Source: an uncultured Bacilli bacterium (GTDB lineage Bacteria; Bacillota_I; Bacilli_A; RF39; UBA660). Taken from it: 64,000 bases of DNA. The position numbers and the translations under genes were made by a program. A model generated the notes under the pieces. The model did not search any database. It saw nothing but the letters and a program-made list of their open reading frames with translations, and was not told where the DNA came from. The stretch lies in contig CAKPNA010000005.1 of assembly GCA_934168275.1 (NCBI GenBank), positions 18,220 through 82,219 on the forward strand, written 5' to 3'. Numbering within the stretch: position 1 is the stretch's first letter; every line of letters starts with the position of its first letter. This document shows, piece after piece, positions 10,721 through 19,593 of this stretch.

Positions 10721-11137
10721 CTATATAGTATCAACGAATGTATCATCTAGACATCTGATTAAGCATACGCAATTTAAATTAATTGTGAAGAAAGAATTTG
10801 TACTTACGTATGGGAATAAACTAGTTGTATCTGGATTAGGTGCTAGAACACGACAAGTAGCACAGCAATCATCTAATTTCTCTAATCTGAAGACACTAGA
10901 AGTAGTACCATCAATTGTTCTTGTAGTAGGTATTGCTAAAGGTGTTGAACCTCCAGAACAAGTGTATAATACTATTGGTCTCGTATTACAAAAAGTCGTA
11001 CAATTTTGACCTAAATAACCACGATCACAAGTTTCTAAGCATCCATCGTTTTGACAAACACTCTGTTGAAGAAGTAAGATGACTTTTAAGATATCACTGA
11101 TGCATGATTCGCAAGTATTATTATTGTTATTACACAT
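10721..11137 (-). CDS. CotZ/ExsY-family spore coat protein
   Basis: 138 residues from the ATG at 11137, preceded by ggggtgg; the longer frame to 11200 has no ribosome-binding site. It begins MCNNNNNTCESCISDILKVI and continues with CDRGYLG, NTRPIVLYTCSG, a VFRLEKLDDCCATCRVL segment and LNCVCLIRCLDDT. This order of Cys-rich motifs matches the CotY/CotZ/ExsY proteins, which self-assemble through disulphides into the outer spore crust or exosporium. It is a lone gene between convergent/divergent neighbours, likely under a late mother-cell sigma factor. Confidence 0.85.
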   Translation of the reverse strand: MCNNNNNTCESCISDILKVILLLQQSVCQNDGCLETCDRGYLGQNCTTFCNTRPIVLYTCSGGSTPLAIPTTRTIDGTTSSVFRLEKLDDCCATCRVLAPNPDTTSLFPYVSTNSFFTINLNCVCLIRCLDDTFVDTI

Positions 11138-11255
11138 AATATAATCCACCCCTTTATTTATATTCAATATTAAGATATGTTTAATTTTATAAAAAAACAC
11201 TACTAATACCTAAAAATAATAAATTTATCATATATTTAACTAGGTGATATTATTT

Positions 11256-12575
11256 ATGCTATTATATTATGTAATTATCTTCTGTATTAGTTTATTAGTA
11301 CCCATTAATTTTATTAATCCAGAACTATTTCATTCACTACTATCTTTTGTTTGGGCTATTGCCACAGTACTAATTATTTTAAGTGGTATCTATTTTTCTA
11401 TTAAGTATAAGTTTATTCAATTTAAATTTATTAAAATGATTAAGTCTTTATTTAGTAAAAGTAGTGAAGGGAATAGTCCTTTTGAAGCCTTATCCCTATC
11501 TTTAAGTGCTAAACTAGGAGTAGGGGCATTAAGTGGTATTGCTCTTGCCATCTATATTGGCGGTCCAGGAACCATATTTTGGATGTGGCTATGTACTCTT
11601 ATTTGTGTAATAAATACTTATGTTGAAAGTGTTCTAGGTATTAAATATCAGGAAAAACGTAAGAAAGACTTAATAGGGGGTCCATCTTTCTATATTAAAA
11701 AAGGACTAGGTAATAGTAAACTAGCCATGTTATATTCAATACTAATCATCTTATCTTATACCGGACTATTTCTTACTATTCAATCTAATACTATCGTAAG
11801 CTCTATTGTCTATGAATTTAATATAAGCTCAATATATCCCTTATTATTTCTAACAATAATATCTTTAATAGTAATATTTATGGGTAATAAAATTATTGCT
11901 AAAGTAAGTTCTATTCTAGTACCTATCATGGGTGTAATATATATATTTATATCATTCTATGTTATTATCAAAAATATTACTGTCTTACCCAATATTATCA
12001 CTAATATCTTTAAATTAAGTTTAAACTTCAAAAGTATTAGTAGTAGTTTATTCGTAATTATTATTGGTATTCAACGAGGAATGTTTGCTTCAGAATCAGG
12101 ACTAGGTACTAGTGCTATCTCTTCAGCATCCTGTAAAAACGATTCCTCTAAACAAGGACTATGTGAAGTATTTGGTGTCTATTTCACTGTATTCATAATA
12201 TGCACTATGACCGCTATATTAATATTATTATCTGATTATTCTAACATTAACTTTGGTAATATTAATGGAATAGAACTAACTATGTATGCCTTTAAATATC
12301 ACCTAGGTAAATTTGGAAGTTATCTATTAACAACTATTACAATCTTATTTGCTTATTCAACTATTATATCTGGCTATGTCTTTGGTGAAGTTAATTTAAA
12401 AGCTCTCTTTAACAAAGTTAATAAAAAAGTCCTACTTATCTTTAAAATTATTACCATCTTATTAATTATTATTGGTGGAGTAATGAATCCTAGTATCTTA
12501 TGGAACTTAGTAGATGTTATGGTAGCTTTTCTTTTAATAATTAATATCTATTCAATGCTAAAATTAACTAAATGA
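11256..12575 (+). CDS. Sodium:alanine symporter family (AGCS) transporter
   Basis: 439 residues from ATG 11256 behind an aggtgat site. About ten hydrophobic helices. AGCS hallmarks are the SLSAKLGVGALSGIALA segment, GGPGTIFWMW, a GGPSFYIKKGLG loop and GIQRGMFASESGLGTSA. It imports alanine or glycine with Na+. It precedes the spoVA genes but is separated from them by a terminator, so a link to germination (alanine is a common germinant) is only suggestive. Substrate is inferred from family. Confidence 0.9.
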   Translation: MLLYYVIIFCISLLVPINFINPELFHSLLSFVWAIATVLIILSGIYFSIKYKFIQFKFIKMIKSLFSKSSEGNSPFEALSLSLSAKLGVGALSGIALAIYIGGPGTIFWMWLCTLICVINTYVESVLGIKYQEKRKKDLIGGPSFYIKKGLGNSKLAMLYSILIILSYTGLFLTIQSNTIVSSIVYEFNISSIYPLLFLTIISLIVIFMGNKIIAKVSSILVPIMGVIYIFISFYVIIKNITVLPNIITNIFKLSLNFKSISSSLFVIIIGIQRGMFASESGLGTSAISSASCKNDSSKQGLCEVFGVYFTVFIICTMTAILILLSDYSNINFGNINGIELTMYAFKYHLGKFGSYLLTTITILFAYSTIISGYVFGEVNLKALFNKVNKKVLLIFKIITILLIIIGGVMNPSILWNLVDVMVAFLLIINIYSMLKLTK

Positions 12576-12601
12576 AATATACATCACAGTATATTTTTTT
12601 T
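12575..12601 (+). terminator. Terminator after AGCS transporter
   Basis: AAATATAC atcaca GTATATTT stem-loop followed by a T-run. Confidence 0.8.
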
Positions 12602-12632
12602 ATGTTGGTTAATATTATTAGTGGTGAATAAT

Positions 12633-13073
12633 ATGGACAATGATAAATATCAGAAAATAGTTAGTAAAAATACTCCTAAAAAACCGGTATTGGAAAATGC
12701 TATTATGACTTTTCTAGCTGGTGGTTTAATGGGATTATTTAGTGAATTATTATTAGAATTATATGTATATTGGTTAGATATACCAAGAAAAGAATCCGGA
12801 GTCTTAGTAATTCTTACCTTAATATGTATCTCATCAATCTTAACAGCCTTTGGTGTATTTGACCTCTTAGTAAACAAGTTAAAGTCCGCCTTAATAATAC
12901 CTATTACCGGATTTGCTCATTCGATCACATCTGCTGCGATGGACTATAAAAGTGAAGGTTTAATCTTAGGAATAGGTGCTAATATCTTTAAATTAGCGGG
13001 GTCTGTTATCTTATATGGTGTAGTAGCAGTCTATTTATTTGGAATAATAAGAATACTAGTAATAGGAGGATAA
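12633..13073 (+). CDS. spoVAC: Stage V sporulation protein AC (dipicolinate channel subunit)
   Basis: 146 residues from ATG 12633 (ggtga upstream). Contains the SpoVAC pattern FLAGGLMGLFSELL, TAFGVFDLL and ITGFAHSITSAAMDYKSEG, and is a polytopic membrane protein. SpoVAC is a mechanosensitive-like channel subunit of the complex that loads Ca-dipicolinic acid into the forespore and releases it at germination. First gene of a tight spoVAC-spoVAD-spoVAE operon (1-bp gap, then overlap). The spoVAA, spoVAB and spoVAF genes of Bacillus are missing, giving the minimal set. Confidence 0.93.
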   Translation: MDNDKYQKIVSKNTPKKPVLENAIMTFLAGGLMGLFSELLLELYVYWLDIPRKESGVLVILTLICISSILTAFGVFDLLVNKLKSALIIPITGFAHSITSAAMDYKSEGLILGIGANIFKLAGSVILYGVVAVYLFGIIRILVIGG

Positions 13074-13074
13074 T

Positions 13075-14070
13075 ATGACATATAAATTTAATAATGTATA
13101 TATTGATAATACTTATACCATTGGTGGTGTCTATGAAGCCAATGGCCCATTAAGAAAGTATTTTGATAAGATTTATGATGAAGACTTTTATTTTGGCGAA
13201 AAGAGTATTGAACAAGCTGAAATTAAGTTATCAAGAGATGCGGTTAATGGACTACTTAAAAAATGTAGCCTAAATGATAGTGAAGTAGACTTGCTAATTG
13301 CTGGTGACTTACAGAATCAAATATCTGCTTCTAATTATATGGCCCGTTCCTTTAAAATACCTTTTCTAGGAATTTATAATGCCTGTGCTACTAGCAGTGA
13401 AGGAATTAGTATTGCTTCAGTGTTTATTGATAGTAAAAAAATAAAAAATTGTATTGTTGCCACTTCATCACATAACTTGGTTGCGGAAAAACAATTTAGA
13501 AATCCTATTGAATATGGTGCTCCTAAACCTGAAACAGCCACCTTTACCGCCACTGGTGGAACAGCCATGCTTCTTAGTAATAAAAAAAGTAAGATTAGAG
13601 TATCTTCTGCCACTATTGGTACGGTTCAAGATTTAGGAATAAAAGATGTTAATCATATGGGTGCTGTTATGGCTCCAGCCGCTGCTGATACAATATATAA
13701 ACACTTAACTGCCACTAATACTAGTGTTAATGACTATGACTTAATATTAACCGGTGATTTAGGGGAATATGGTAAAAACATTCTTACTGACTATATGAAA
13801 GAACAATATAATATTGAACTAGGTAATAATTATAACGATTGTGGTTGTATATTATATGACACTAAAAAGCAACCCGTCCTAGCCGGTGGTTCTGGTCCAG
13901 TATGTAGTTCTTTAGTATATTTTAGTTATGTTCTAGAAGAAATGAAAAATAACAAATTAAAGAAAGTATTAGTCGTTCCAACAGGTGCTATATTTTCTCC
14001 TACATTAGTCTTTCAAAAAGAAACGGTACCTAGTATTGCTCACGCTATATGTTTGGAGGTAGTAGAATGA
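13075..14070 (+). CDS. spoVAD: Stage V sporulation protein AD (dipicolinate-binding)
   Basis: 331 residues, usual length. ATG 13075 with an AGGAGG site. Thiolase-like fold; FLGIYNACATSSEGI contains the Cys-containing loop, followed by ATSSHNLVAEKQFRNPIEYG, DVNHMGAVMAPAAADTI and a C-terminal GGSGPVCSS. In Bacillus the protein binds dipicolinic acid on the forespore membrane surface. Its stop codon overlaps the next start (ATGA at 14067-14070). Confidence 0.95.
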   Translation: MTYKFNNVYIDNTYTIGGVYEANGPLRKYFDKIYDEDFYFGEKSIEQAEIKLSRDAVNGLLKKCSLNDSEVDLLIAGDLQNQISASNYMARSFKIPFLGIYNACATSSEGISIASVFIDSKKIKNCIVATSSHNLVAEKQFRNPIEYGAPKPETATFTATGGTAMLLSNKKSKIRVSSATIGTVQDLGIKDVNHMGAVMAPAAADTIYKHLTATNTSVNDYDLILTGDLGEYGKNILTDYMKEQYNIELGNNYNDCGCILYDTKKQPVLAGGSGPVCSSLVYFSYVLEEMKNNKLKKVLVVPTGAIFSPTLVFQKETVPSIAHAICLEVVE

Positions 14071-14417
14071 TTTATATATATTCATTTTTGTTTTGTGGCT
14101 TAATATGTATGATAAGTCAGTTAATTCTAGATAATACTAAGTTAACTCCTGGTCATATAACTAGTTTATTTGTCGTAATTGGTGCTTTTCTTGATTTAAT
14201 GGGAATATATGATCGTATTGTTTTATATGCCGGAGCGGGAGCATTAATTCCAATAACTTCTTTTGGTCATTTACTTGTTCATGGGGCGATGGATGTAGCA
14301 GGGGAGCAGGGACTACTTGGACTAGCCTTTGGTATATTTAATCTAACATCTGCTGGTATCAGTGTGGCCCTAGTATTAGGTTTTATTTTAGCTTTACTAT
14401 TTAAACCTAAACATTAA
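14067..14417 (+). CDS. spoVAE: Stage V sporulation protein AE
   Basis: 116 residues. Start ATG 14067 overlaps the spoVAD TGA, with its GGAGG site inside spoVAD at 14054-14058, so it is translationally coupled. Integral membrane protein with TPGHITSLFVVIGAFLD, LIPITSFGHLLVHGAMD and a hydrophobic C-terminus, the short SpoVAE(b) form. It forms the DPA channel with SpoVAC. The frame upstream of 14067 is a spurious extension within spoVAD. Confidence 0.92.
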   Translation: MIYIYSFLFCGLICMISQLILDNTKLTPGHITSLFVVIGAFLDLMGIYDRIVLYAGAGALIPITSFGHLLVHGAMDVAGEQGLLGLAFGIFNLTSAGISVALVLGFILALLFKPKH

Positions 14418-14446
14418 TTTACTTAACTTAATAATTATGTTATAAT
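14418..14446 (+). promoter_or_regulatory. Sigma-A promoter of DUF2238-like gene
   Basis: TTTACT at 14418-14423, 17-bp spacer, perfect TATAAT at 14441-14446; agaggt site follows. Confidence 0.7.
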
Positions 14447-14462
14447 TAGTAAGAGGTAAATT

Positions 14463-15185
14463 ATGAAAAAGAATATTGGAAAAATAACTTATATAACATT
14501 TATGGTATTAACATTAATTTCGTTAATCCAAAGTATTTATTTAAAAAATTTAGCTAGTGTAGGACTTAGTGCTATTGCTTTATTTACTCTAAGTCTTCCT
14601 AATATAATAAAAAAGATATTTAAACTAGAAATACCTATATTATTAGAAGTATTATTATATATCTTTATCTATGCCGGTATTGTCTTAGGAAGCGTATATA
14701 GATTATATGATAACTTTGAAATGTGGGATAATTTCCTTCACTATACATCAGGTATTCTTACTAGTTTAATAGCTTATTCATTAATATATATCTTAGGTAA
14801 AAAGAATAATCTTAGTATTAGTTTAATTCTTATCTTTTGTTTTAGTTTCTCTTTAATGACTGGTGTTATATGGGAATTTATTGAGTTTACTTGTGATAAC
14901 ACTATTCGAGGAGATATGCAAAAAGATACTATTGTTGATTCTATTGCTACTACTATATATAAAGATAGATTATCTATTAAAGATATTGATTATACTATTA
15001 TCTATAGTAAAGGACAAGAGTATAGAATTGATAATGGCTACTTAGATATTGGCTTATTTGATACTATTAAAGACTTATTCGCTAACTTTCTAGGAGCTAT
15101 AACTTATGTTATATTAATGTATTATCACTTAGCTAAAAATAAACTTAAATTTATGAATAATTTGGTCATCAAAAAAGCATCGTAA
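14463..15185 (+). CDS. YjdF/DUF2238-like integral membrane protein
   Basis: 240 residues, about seven hydrophobic helices. The family-like core is DNFLHYTSGILTSLIAYSL, a GVIWEFIEFTCD motif and a C-terminal LFANFLGAITYV. The function of this family is unknown. A hydrophilic insert at about 155-195 lies between the last helices. It has its own promoter and terminator, so it is a single-gene unit. Confidence 0.7.
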   Translation: MKKNIGKITYITFMVLTLISLIQSIYLKNLASVGLSAIALFTLSLPNIIKKIFKLEIPILLEVLLYIFIYAGIVLGSVYRLYDNFEMWDNFLHYTSGILTSLIAYSLIYILGKKNNLSISLILIFCFSFSLMTGVIWEFIEFTCDNTIRGDMQKDTIVDSIATTIYKDRLSIKDIDYTIIYSKGQEYRIDNGYLDIGLFDTIKDLFANFLGAITYVILMYYHLAKNKLKFMNNLVIKKAS

Positions 15186-15198
15186 TTGATGCTCTTTT
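15171..15198 (+). terminator. Terminator of the DUF2238-like gene
   Basis: AGCATC / GATGCT stem overlapping the stop codon, then CTTTTAT. Confidence 0.7.
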
Positions 15199-15379
15199 AT
15201 ATTTTGCACATAGTAATCTTTAGAAACTATGTAGTCGACAGACAAGTAATTATGGATATTTTAACTAAAAAATTGTAAATAACGCTATAATTTATTCCTA
15301 TTATTATGAAGAATATGATATACTATCTATGTAATAATACATTTAGTAATAAAACATCACTTAAAATAAAGGAGTATTT

Positions 15380-15820
15380 ATGAAAAAGAATAAAGTTAAG
15401 TTTCTGATTTTAATAGTATTTGTATTCTTATTTTTAAAAACGTGCCAGAATTATAGTTATATTTTAGAATTAAAGGCACATTGGAATATAAACGTTCCTA
15501 TAGCAAACAGAATAATATACACTGCTGATTCTGGGCCAAGTTTTCATGGAGATGGAGTAAGATATGCCATTTTACATTTTAAGAATACAAAAAAAATTGA
15601 AAAAATGTTTAAGTGGCAAAAGAGTATATCAGATAGTGATATAAAAAAATTCAAAAAAGATTTAGAGTCAATAAATGTTATTGACAATGAAATGATAGTA
15701 GATTTTAATAATCCTGAAAATTTATATTATATTATTGTTGGTGATGATCAAATGTCGACAATACATTTAATATATAATAAATCAGAAAAAAGACTATATT
15801 ATTTAGAACATATTGTATAA
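15380..15820 (+). CDS. Small exported or membrane-anchored protein, unknown
   Basis: 146 residues with a perfect site (aaaggag). The N-terminus KKNKVKFLILIVFVFLFL is a signal or anchor; the following Cys (LKTCQ) is not in a proper lipobox. The rest is a compact domain ending in alternating strands (LYYIIVGDD, STIHLIYN, LYYLEHIV). No family recognised. The 194 bases before it hold a possible TATAAT at 15286-15291 with no good -35 element, and nothing else. Confidence 0.6.
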   Translation: MKKNKVKFLILIVFVFLFLKTCQNYSYILELKAHWNINVPIANRIIYTADSGPSFHGDGVRYAILHFKNTKKIEKMFKWQKSISDSDIKKFKKDLESINVIDNEMIVDFNNPENLYYIIVGDDQMSTIHLIYNKSEKRLYYLEHIV

Positions 15821-15859
15821 CGTTGACATATATGATAAAGAGTACTATTTTGAAGTGAT

Positions 15860-15903
15860 AAAAAAATGTAGACAGTCTATAAAAGACACAGCCTACATTT
15901 TTT
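15860..15903. terminator. Bidirectional terminator between convergent genes
   Basis: AAAAAATGTAG at 15861-15871 pairs with CTACATTTTTT at 15892-15902, with A-run and T-run flanks, between the small exported protein (+) and def (-). Confidence 0.75.
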
Positions 15904-15974
15904 GTTATTATAATTATACATTAAAACACAAAGCCCGAATTCAATATAAAATCGAATCAGAATTTTTATGCTTT

Positions 15975-16523
15975 TTATATTTCTCGCATGTTTTCTGCAT
16001 TCTTATATGGATCTTTAGGATCTATATAATCAACAAATAAGATACCATTTAAGTGATCATATTCATGTTGAAAGGCAATAGCTAATTCTTCTCTAACACG
16101 ATATTTAACTTCATTACCATCAACATCTTTACCTTTCATAGTAATTCTTGCATATCTTGGTACAATACCTTCAACCGGTCTATTAATACTTAAACATCCT
16201 TCACCTTCAGAAGCATATATTAATTCTTCAGAATGTGATACTATTTCCGGATTTATTAACACATAGTCAACAAATTTTCCTTCACTTTCTTCATAACATA
16301 CTACAAAGAAACGCTCATTAACACCCATTTGTGGAGCTGCTAAACCCATTCCTGGTCTTAGTTTATATTTCTTAGCATATTTTTCTATCTGACTTAAACG
16401 TAAATGTTCTAGCATATCATTAATAAGTTTCTTCTTTTCTTTTGTTAGTGGGAATGTTGTATCAACGTTTTTAGCGCGCACTCTTTTATCTTTTTCATCT
16501 AATATATCAGAAGTTTTAATCAT
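15975..16523 (-). CDS. def: Peptide deformylase
   Basis: Removes the formyl group from nascent N-terminal methionine at the ribosome. 182 residues, the length of Gram-positive type 2 enzymes. All three motifs are present: GMGLAAPQ, EGCLSI (Cys metal ligand) and QHEYDHLNG (HExxH). Start ATG 16523 behind aagaaggga. Single-gene unit. Confidence 0.96.
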   Translation of the reverse strand: MIKTSDILDEKDKRVRAKNVDTTFPLTKEKKKLINDMLEHLRLSQIEKYAKKYKLRPGMGLAAPQMGVNERFFVVCYEESEGKFVDYVLINPEIVSHSEELIYASEGEGCLSINRPVEGIVPRYARITMKGKDVDGNEVKYRVREELAIAFQHEYDHLNGILFVDYIDPKDPYKNAENMREI

Positions 16524-16559
16524 AACATCCCTTCTTTCTGTACGTATTTTACCACAGAA

Positions 16560-16588
16560 ATAAAAAAAAGGGAAGTTTTTTCCCTTAA
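16560..16588 (-). terminator. Terminator of YjcZ-like gene
   Basis: On the minus strand GGGAA / TTCCC stem with a run of eight T. Confidence 0.75.
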
Positions 16589-16594
16589 GATATG

Positions 16595-16783
16595 TTAAAT
16601 TACAGCTCTAGTACCTATTATAATTACTAATAGAATAAATAATACTAAGATAATAGCAGCTCCATATCCGAATCCACCATTATTGCCATATCCGTATCCA
16701 TAAGCTGGATATGATTGATAGCCATAGTTTTGATTGCAGCAAGAACTACCACCTGTATTGTATCCACTTCCATAATAATACAT
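16595..16783 (-). CDS. YjcZ-like small Gly/Tyr-rich membrane protein
   Basis: 62 residues with a very strong site (aaaggagg). The first 40 residues are Tyr/Gly/Asn/Cys-rich (GYGYGNNGGFGYG) and the C-terminus is one membrane helix (AAIILVLFILLVIIIG). This matches the YjcZ family of short sporulation-associated proteins. The role is likely structural in the spore coat or membrane; the mechanism is unknown. Confidence 0.75.
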   Translation of the reverse strand: MYYYGSGYNTGGSSCCNQNYGYQSYPAYGYGYGNNGGFGYGAAIILVLFILLVIIIGTRAVI

Positions 16784-16872
16784 ATAAATACCTCCTTTAC
16801 TATCTATTATAGTGTACTCAAATATTTAATTTTTGTTATTGTTTTTACCCAAATAATAGAAATTATAAAAGA

Positions 16873-18564
16873 TTATTTATGTGATTTAACGCTTGGATTT
16901 ACTTTAACTTCTTCAGTAAATGATAATAAGTCAACAAATCTATTTTCTTCACGTTTTAATCTAGTAGTACTAAGAACATTCTGCATTATCGCAATATGTT
17001 TAGCAATACTGTTTGTACCATTCATACTATCTGCTTTAAGGGCTTCTTTTTGTTCATTTGATAACTTAAAAGGTATATAAGTAGAGTAGTGTCTATCAGT
17101 AAAATTACTTTCATATACTAATTGATCACCACCTAAATATAAAGGAACTATAGTATCATTAGTCAAGTTAACAATAGTTTTAATAACCTTATCTAAGTTA
17201 GCATGGCAACTAATTGGTGCATTATAGCCCGGTAAATCAAAAGATAATATTATTTGATTATTTTCATCAACAAAACCAAATTCATCACTAGGTTGTATTC
17301 CCCAATTAATATTTATTCTAGCACTTATAATTGAATTAAGTAAAACATCTATTAAACCATCTTTATATTCATAGAATATTTGAAAATTATCAGCATGCAC
17401 TAATCTCTTTAAATCTTCAATCAACATATTATCCCCATCATAACGATTATATTCAGCATTATAATCATCCATAAATTGATCAGGAATATCTGCTCCTAAA
17501 TCAAACTCTCGATAACTTAAATTATTATTGTTAATATATTCTGAACTAGTAGTATGCTTTTCATTCTTTTCATATAATACATGTCTTTGGTCTTTCAAGT
17601 AATCTGCTAACATCTTATATCGCGCAATAGCCTCAATAATTTCTTCCTTAGGTATTTGGTCAACATATATCCAGCCATTATTATCAATGTTATTCTTAGT
17701 CTTATCACTTAAAAATGTTATCATTGCTAAAGCTTTAATTATAAGAGTCTTTACTTTCTCAACACGATTAATCATAAATAAAGATAGGGCAGACAACTCT
17801 TCATCAGGTAAAGAAGATAAAATATCGCTATCAAAATAATCAGAAACACAAGTAAGTGGCTTTTCTTTCTTACTAGTTCTAGTATTAGTTTGTAAATATG
17901 GCATATGAAGCATTCTTGCTCTATAATTATTCTTAATTGTATAATACTCTATATAACCATATCTATCTAAAAATTTAGCCCCATTTACAAGAATCTTAAC
18001 TCGACTATCTATAACCATTTTACGGCATGTTGGATAGTTTAACTTAAGAAAATTTAATGTTCTTTTCTTAATAGTTAGTATTTCTTTTTCTGACAAAGTA
18101 CCTGCAACAAATTTATCAGCCTCATCTTTTGAAAATTTAGTATCTAATTCAGAATATAAATCCCCTGCTAGAGCAAACGAATCTTCTATAAGATTACCAC
18201 GATAGGCATAATATTTAGCACCTCTAGTTATAATTTGTTTGTGATAGTCATCTAATCCATAAATATATTTCCAAAATTCATCAATATTCTCCATAACATA
18301 TTTAAGAACCTTTACTTCACAATAATCACTTTTTGTTAATTGAAAGATAGACTCTCTAGGATTATTAATATTATATAATTTAGCAGTTAAATCCTCCATA
18401 CCAATAACACATAATTTATCAACATTATATTCCTCATTAGGAATTGGCTTGAATATCTTACTATGAGTTAACAATTGTTGGATAGCCGCTCCAAATTCAT
18501 ATATTTCCTGTTCTCTAACAGCTTTTTTATATCTTTCAAGATCCCCTTTAAAATTATTAAGCAT
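16873..18564 (-). CDS. Protein of unknown function (563 aa)
   Basis: Starts at ATG 18564 with an aggtgat site; single gene. No signal peptide or membrane helix. The sequence is helix-rich in the N-terminal 350 residues and has a beta-rich C-terminal part (ININWGIQPSDEFGF, IILSFDLPGYNAPISCHAN). No catalytic motif recognised. It is probably cytosolic. Confidence 0.65.
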   Translation of the reverse strand: MLNNFKGDLERYKKAVREQEIYEFGAAIQQLLTHSKIFKPIPNEEYNVDKLCVIGMEDLTAKLYNINNPRESIFQLTKSDYCEVKVLKYVMENIDEFWKYIYGLDDYHKQIITRGAKYYAYRGNLIEDSFALAGDLYSELDTKFSKDEADKFVAGTLSEKEILTIKKRTLNFLKLNYPTCRKMVIDSRVKILVNGAKFLDRYGYIEYYTIKNNYRARMLHMPYLQTNTRTSKKEKPLTCVSDYFDSDILSSLPDEELSALSLFMINRVEKVKTLIIKALAMITFLSDKTKNNIDNNGWIYVDQIPKEEIIEAIARYKMLADYLKDQRHVLYEKNEKHTTSSEYINNNNLSYREFDLGADIPDQFMDDYNAEYNRYDGDNMLIEDLKRLVHADNFQIFYEYKDGLIDVLLNSIISARININWGIQPSDEFGFVDENNQIILSFDLPGYNAPISCHANLDKVIKTIVNLTNDTIVPLYLGGDQLVYESNFTDRHYSTYIPFKLSNEQKEALKADSMNGTNSIAKHIAIMQNVLSTTRLKREENRFVDLLSFTEEVKVNPSVKSHK

Positions 18565-18604
18565 TTCGTATCACCTATGAAAATTATATTATAGTTTTAA
18601 ATGG

Positions 18605-18633
18605 TTGTCAAATTACCAATACATTGATATAAT
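18605..18633 (+). promoter_or_regulatory. Sigma-A promoter
   Basis: TTGTCA at 18605-18610, 17-bp spacer, TATAAT at 18628-18633, upstream of the RsgI/PepSY-like gene. Confidence 0.75.
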
Positions 18634-18683
18634 AAAATTACATGATAGGAAATACTTTATAATATAGAAGTGAGAAGTGAACA

Positions 18684-19532
18684 ATGGATAAAAAGAAAAA
18701 AATAGTAATATTAACAATAGTATTACTAGCAATTTTAATAGTTATTGATGGAGTGATAGCTATTTTAAGTAGAAAAGGGAGAAATGAACTATATAACACA
18801 GTAGTATCAGTAATTACTTTAGATATTAATCCTAGTATAAAATTAGAATTAAATAAAGATAATACTGAAAGTAAAGCAGCATACCTAGAAGAAATTATAA
18901 AAAATAATTCTAACTTAAAGATCGAAGATATCAAAGATATGAGTATTAATGATATTGTTAATAAAACTAATGAAACAACTGAAAATAATACTAATGATAA
19001 TACCGAAAACACTAGTCAAAGTACTAATAACGGTGGCGGATATGGTAGTGTATCTAAATGCGATTATGTTAGACCTGTCTTAACTAATGAAGAAGCCGGT
19101 AAGATGATAGCTAATATGATGGGAGCAACAGTTGGCACGAGTAGTTATTGTGATAAATTAGCACCTGAATCTGTTATGGTAACTGCATCAGATGGTAATT
19201 GTAATTATAAAGTAACATTTAAATATCGTACGAAGAAGTGTGTATATTATATTAATGTTGAAACTGGTAATATTGTTGGTAGTCCTGAATGTGAAGCAAC
19301 CTTGGTTGAAGAAGGGGAGGCCCAATGTATCGTTATGGAATCAATTGGTTTAACACAAAGAACTATGTTTTATGCAAGTGCAGCAAAAGTTATTAATGAT
19401 GAATATATATATGAAGTTAAAGATGTTTATGGTACTCCAGATGAAAATGGTCAAAGCTATGTTTATGAATACCATGTATCTAAAACAACCGGTCAAATAA
19501 CTGCTAAAAATAAAATTAGAGTATTAAATTAA
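18684..19532 (+). CDS. Membrane-anchored RsgI-like/PepSY-like protein
   Basis: 282 residues. An N-terminal membrane helix (about 7-28) is followed by VSVITLDINPSIKLELNK, which resembles the extracytoplasmic strand of RsgI-type anti-sigma factors, though the cytoplasmic sigma-binding part is absent. An Asn/Thr linker (about 95-115) leads to two PepSY-like repeats: NEEAGKMIANMMG...YYINVETGNIVG and a second ending YHVSKTTGQITAKNKI. PepSY domains often inhibit proteases or bind peptides outside the cell. A D,D-carboxypeptidase gene follows 61 bases later, suggesting an envelope role. Confidence 0.6.
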   Translation: MDKKKKIVILTIVLLAILIVIDGVIAILSRKGRNELYNTVVSVITLDINPSIKLELNKDNTESKAAYLEEIIKNNSNLKIEDIKDMSINDIVNKTNETTENNTNDNTENTSQSTNNGGGYGSVSKCDYVRPVLTNEEAGKMIANMMGATVGTSSYCDKLAPESVMVTASDGNCNYKVTFKYRTKKCVYYINVETGNIVGSPECEATLVEEGEAQCIVMESIGLTQRTMFYASAAKVINDEYIYEVKDVYGTPDENGQSYVYEYHVSKTTGQITAKNKIRVLN

Positions 19533-19593
19533 TTTTCAGATAAAGACTAATATTTTATCATTTAATAGCATAGTTTTTACTAGGTGATTTATA

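Noticed and set aside
10785..11009. Plus-strand ORF opposite the coat protein
   Set aside because: The minus-strand reading matches the CotZ/ExsY family along its whole length.
15813..16040. 75-codon plus-strand ORF between the small exported protein and def
   Set aside because: It runs through a strong terminator hairpin and into def antisense.
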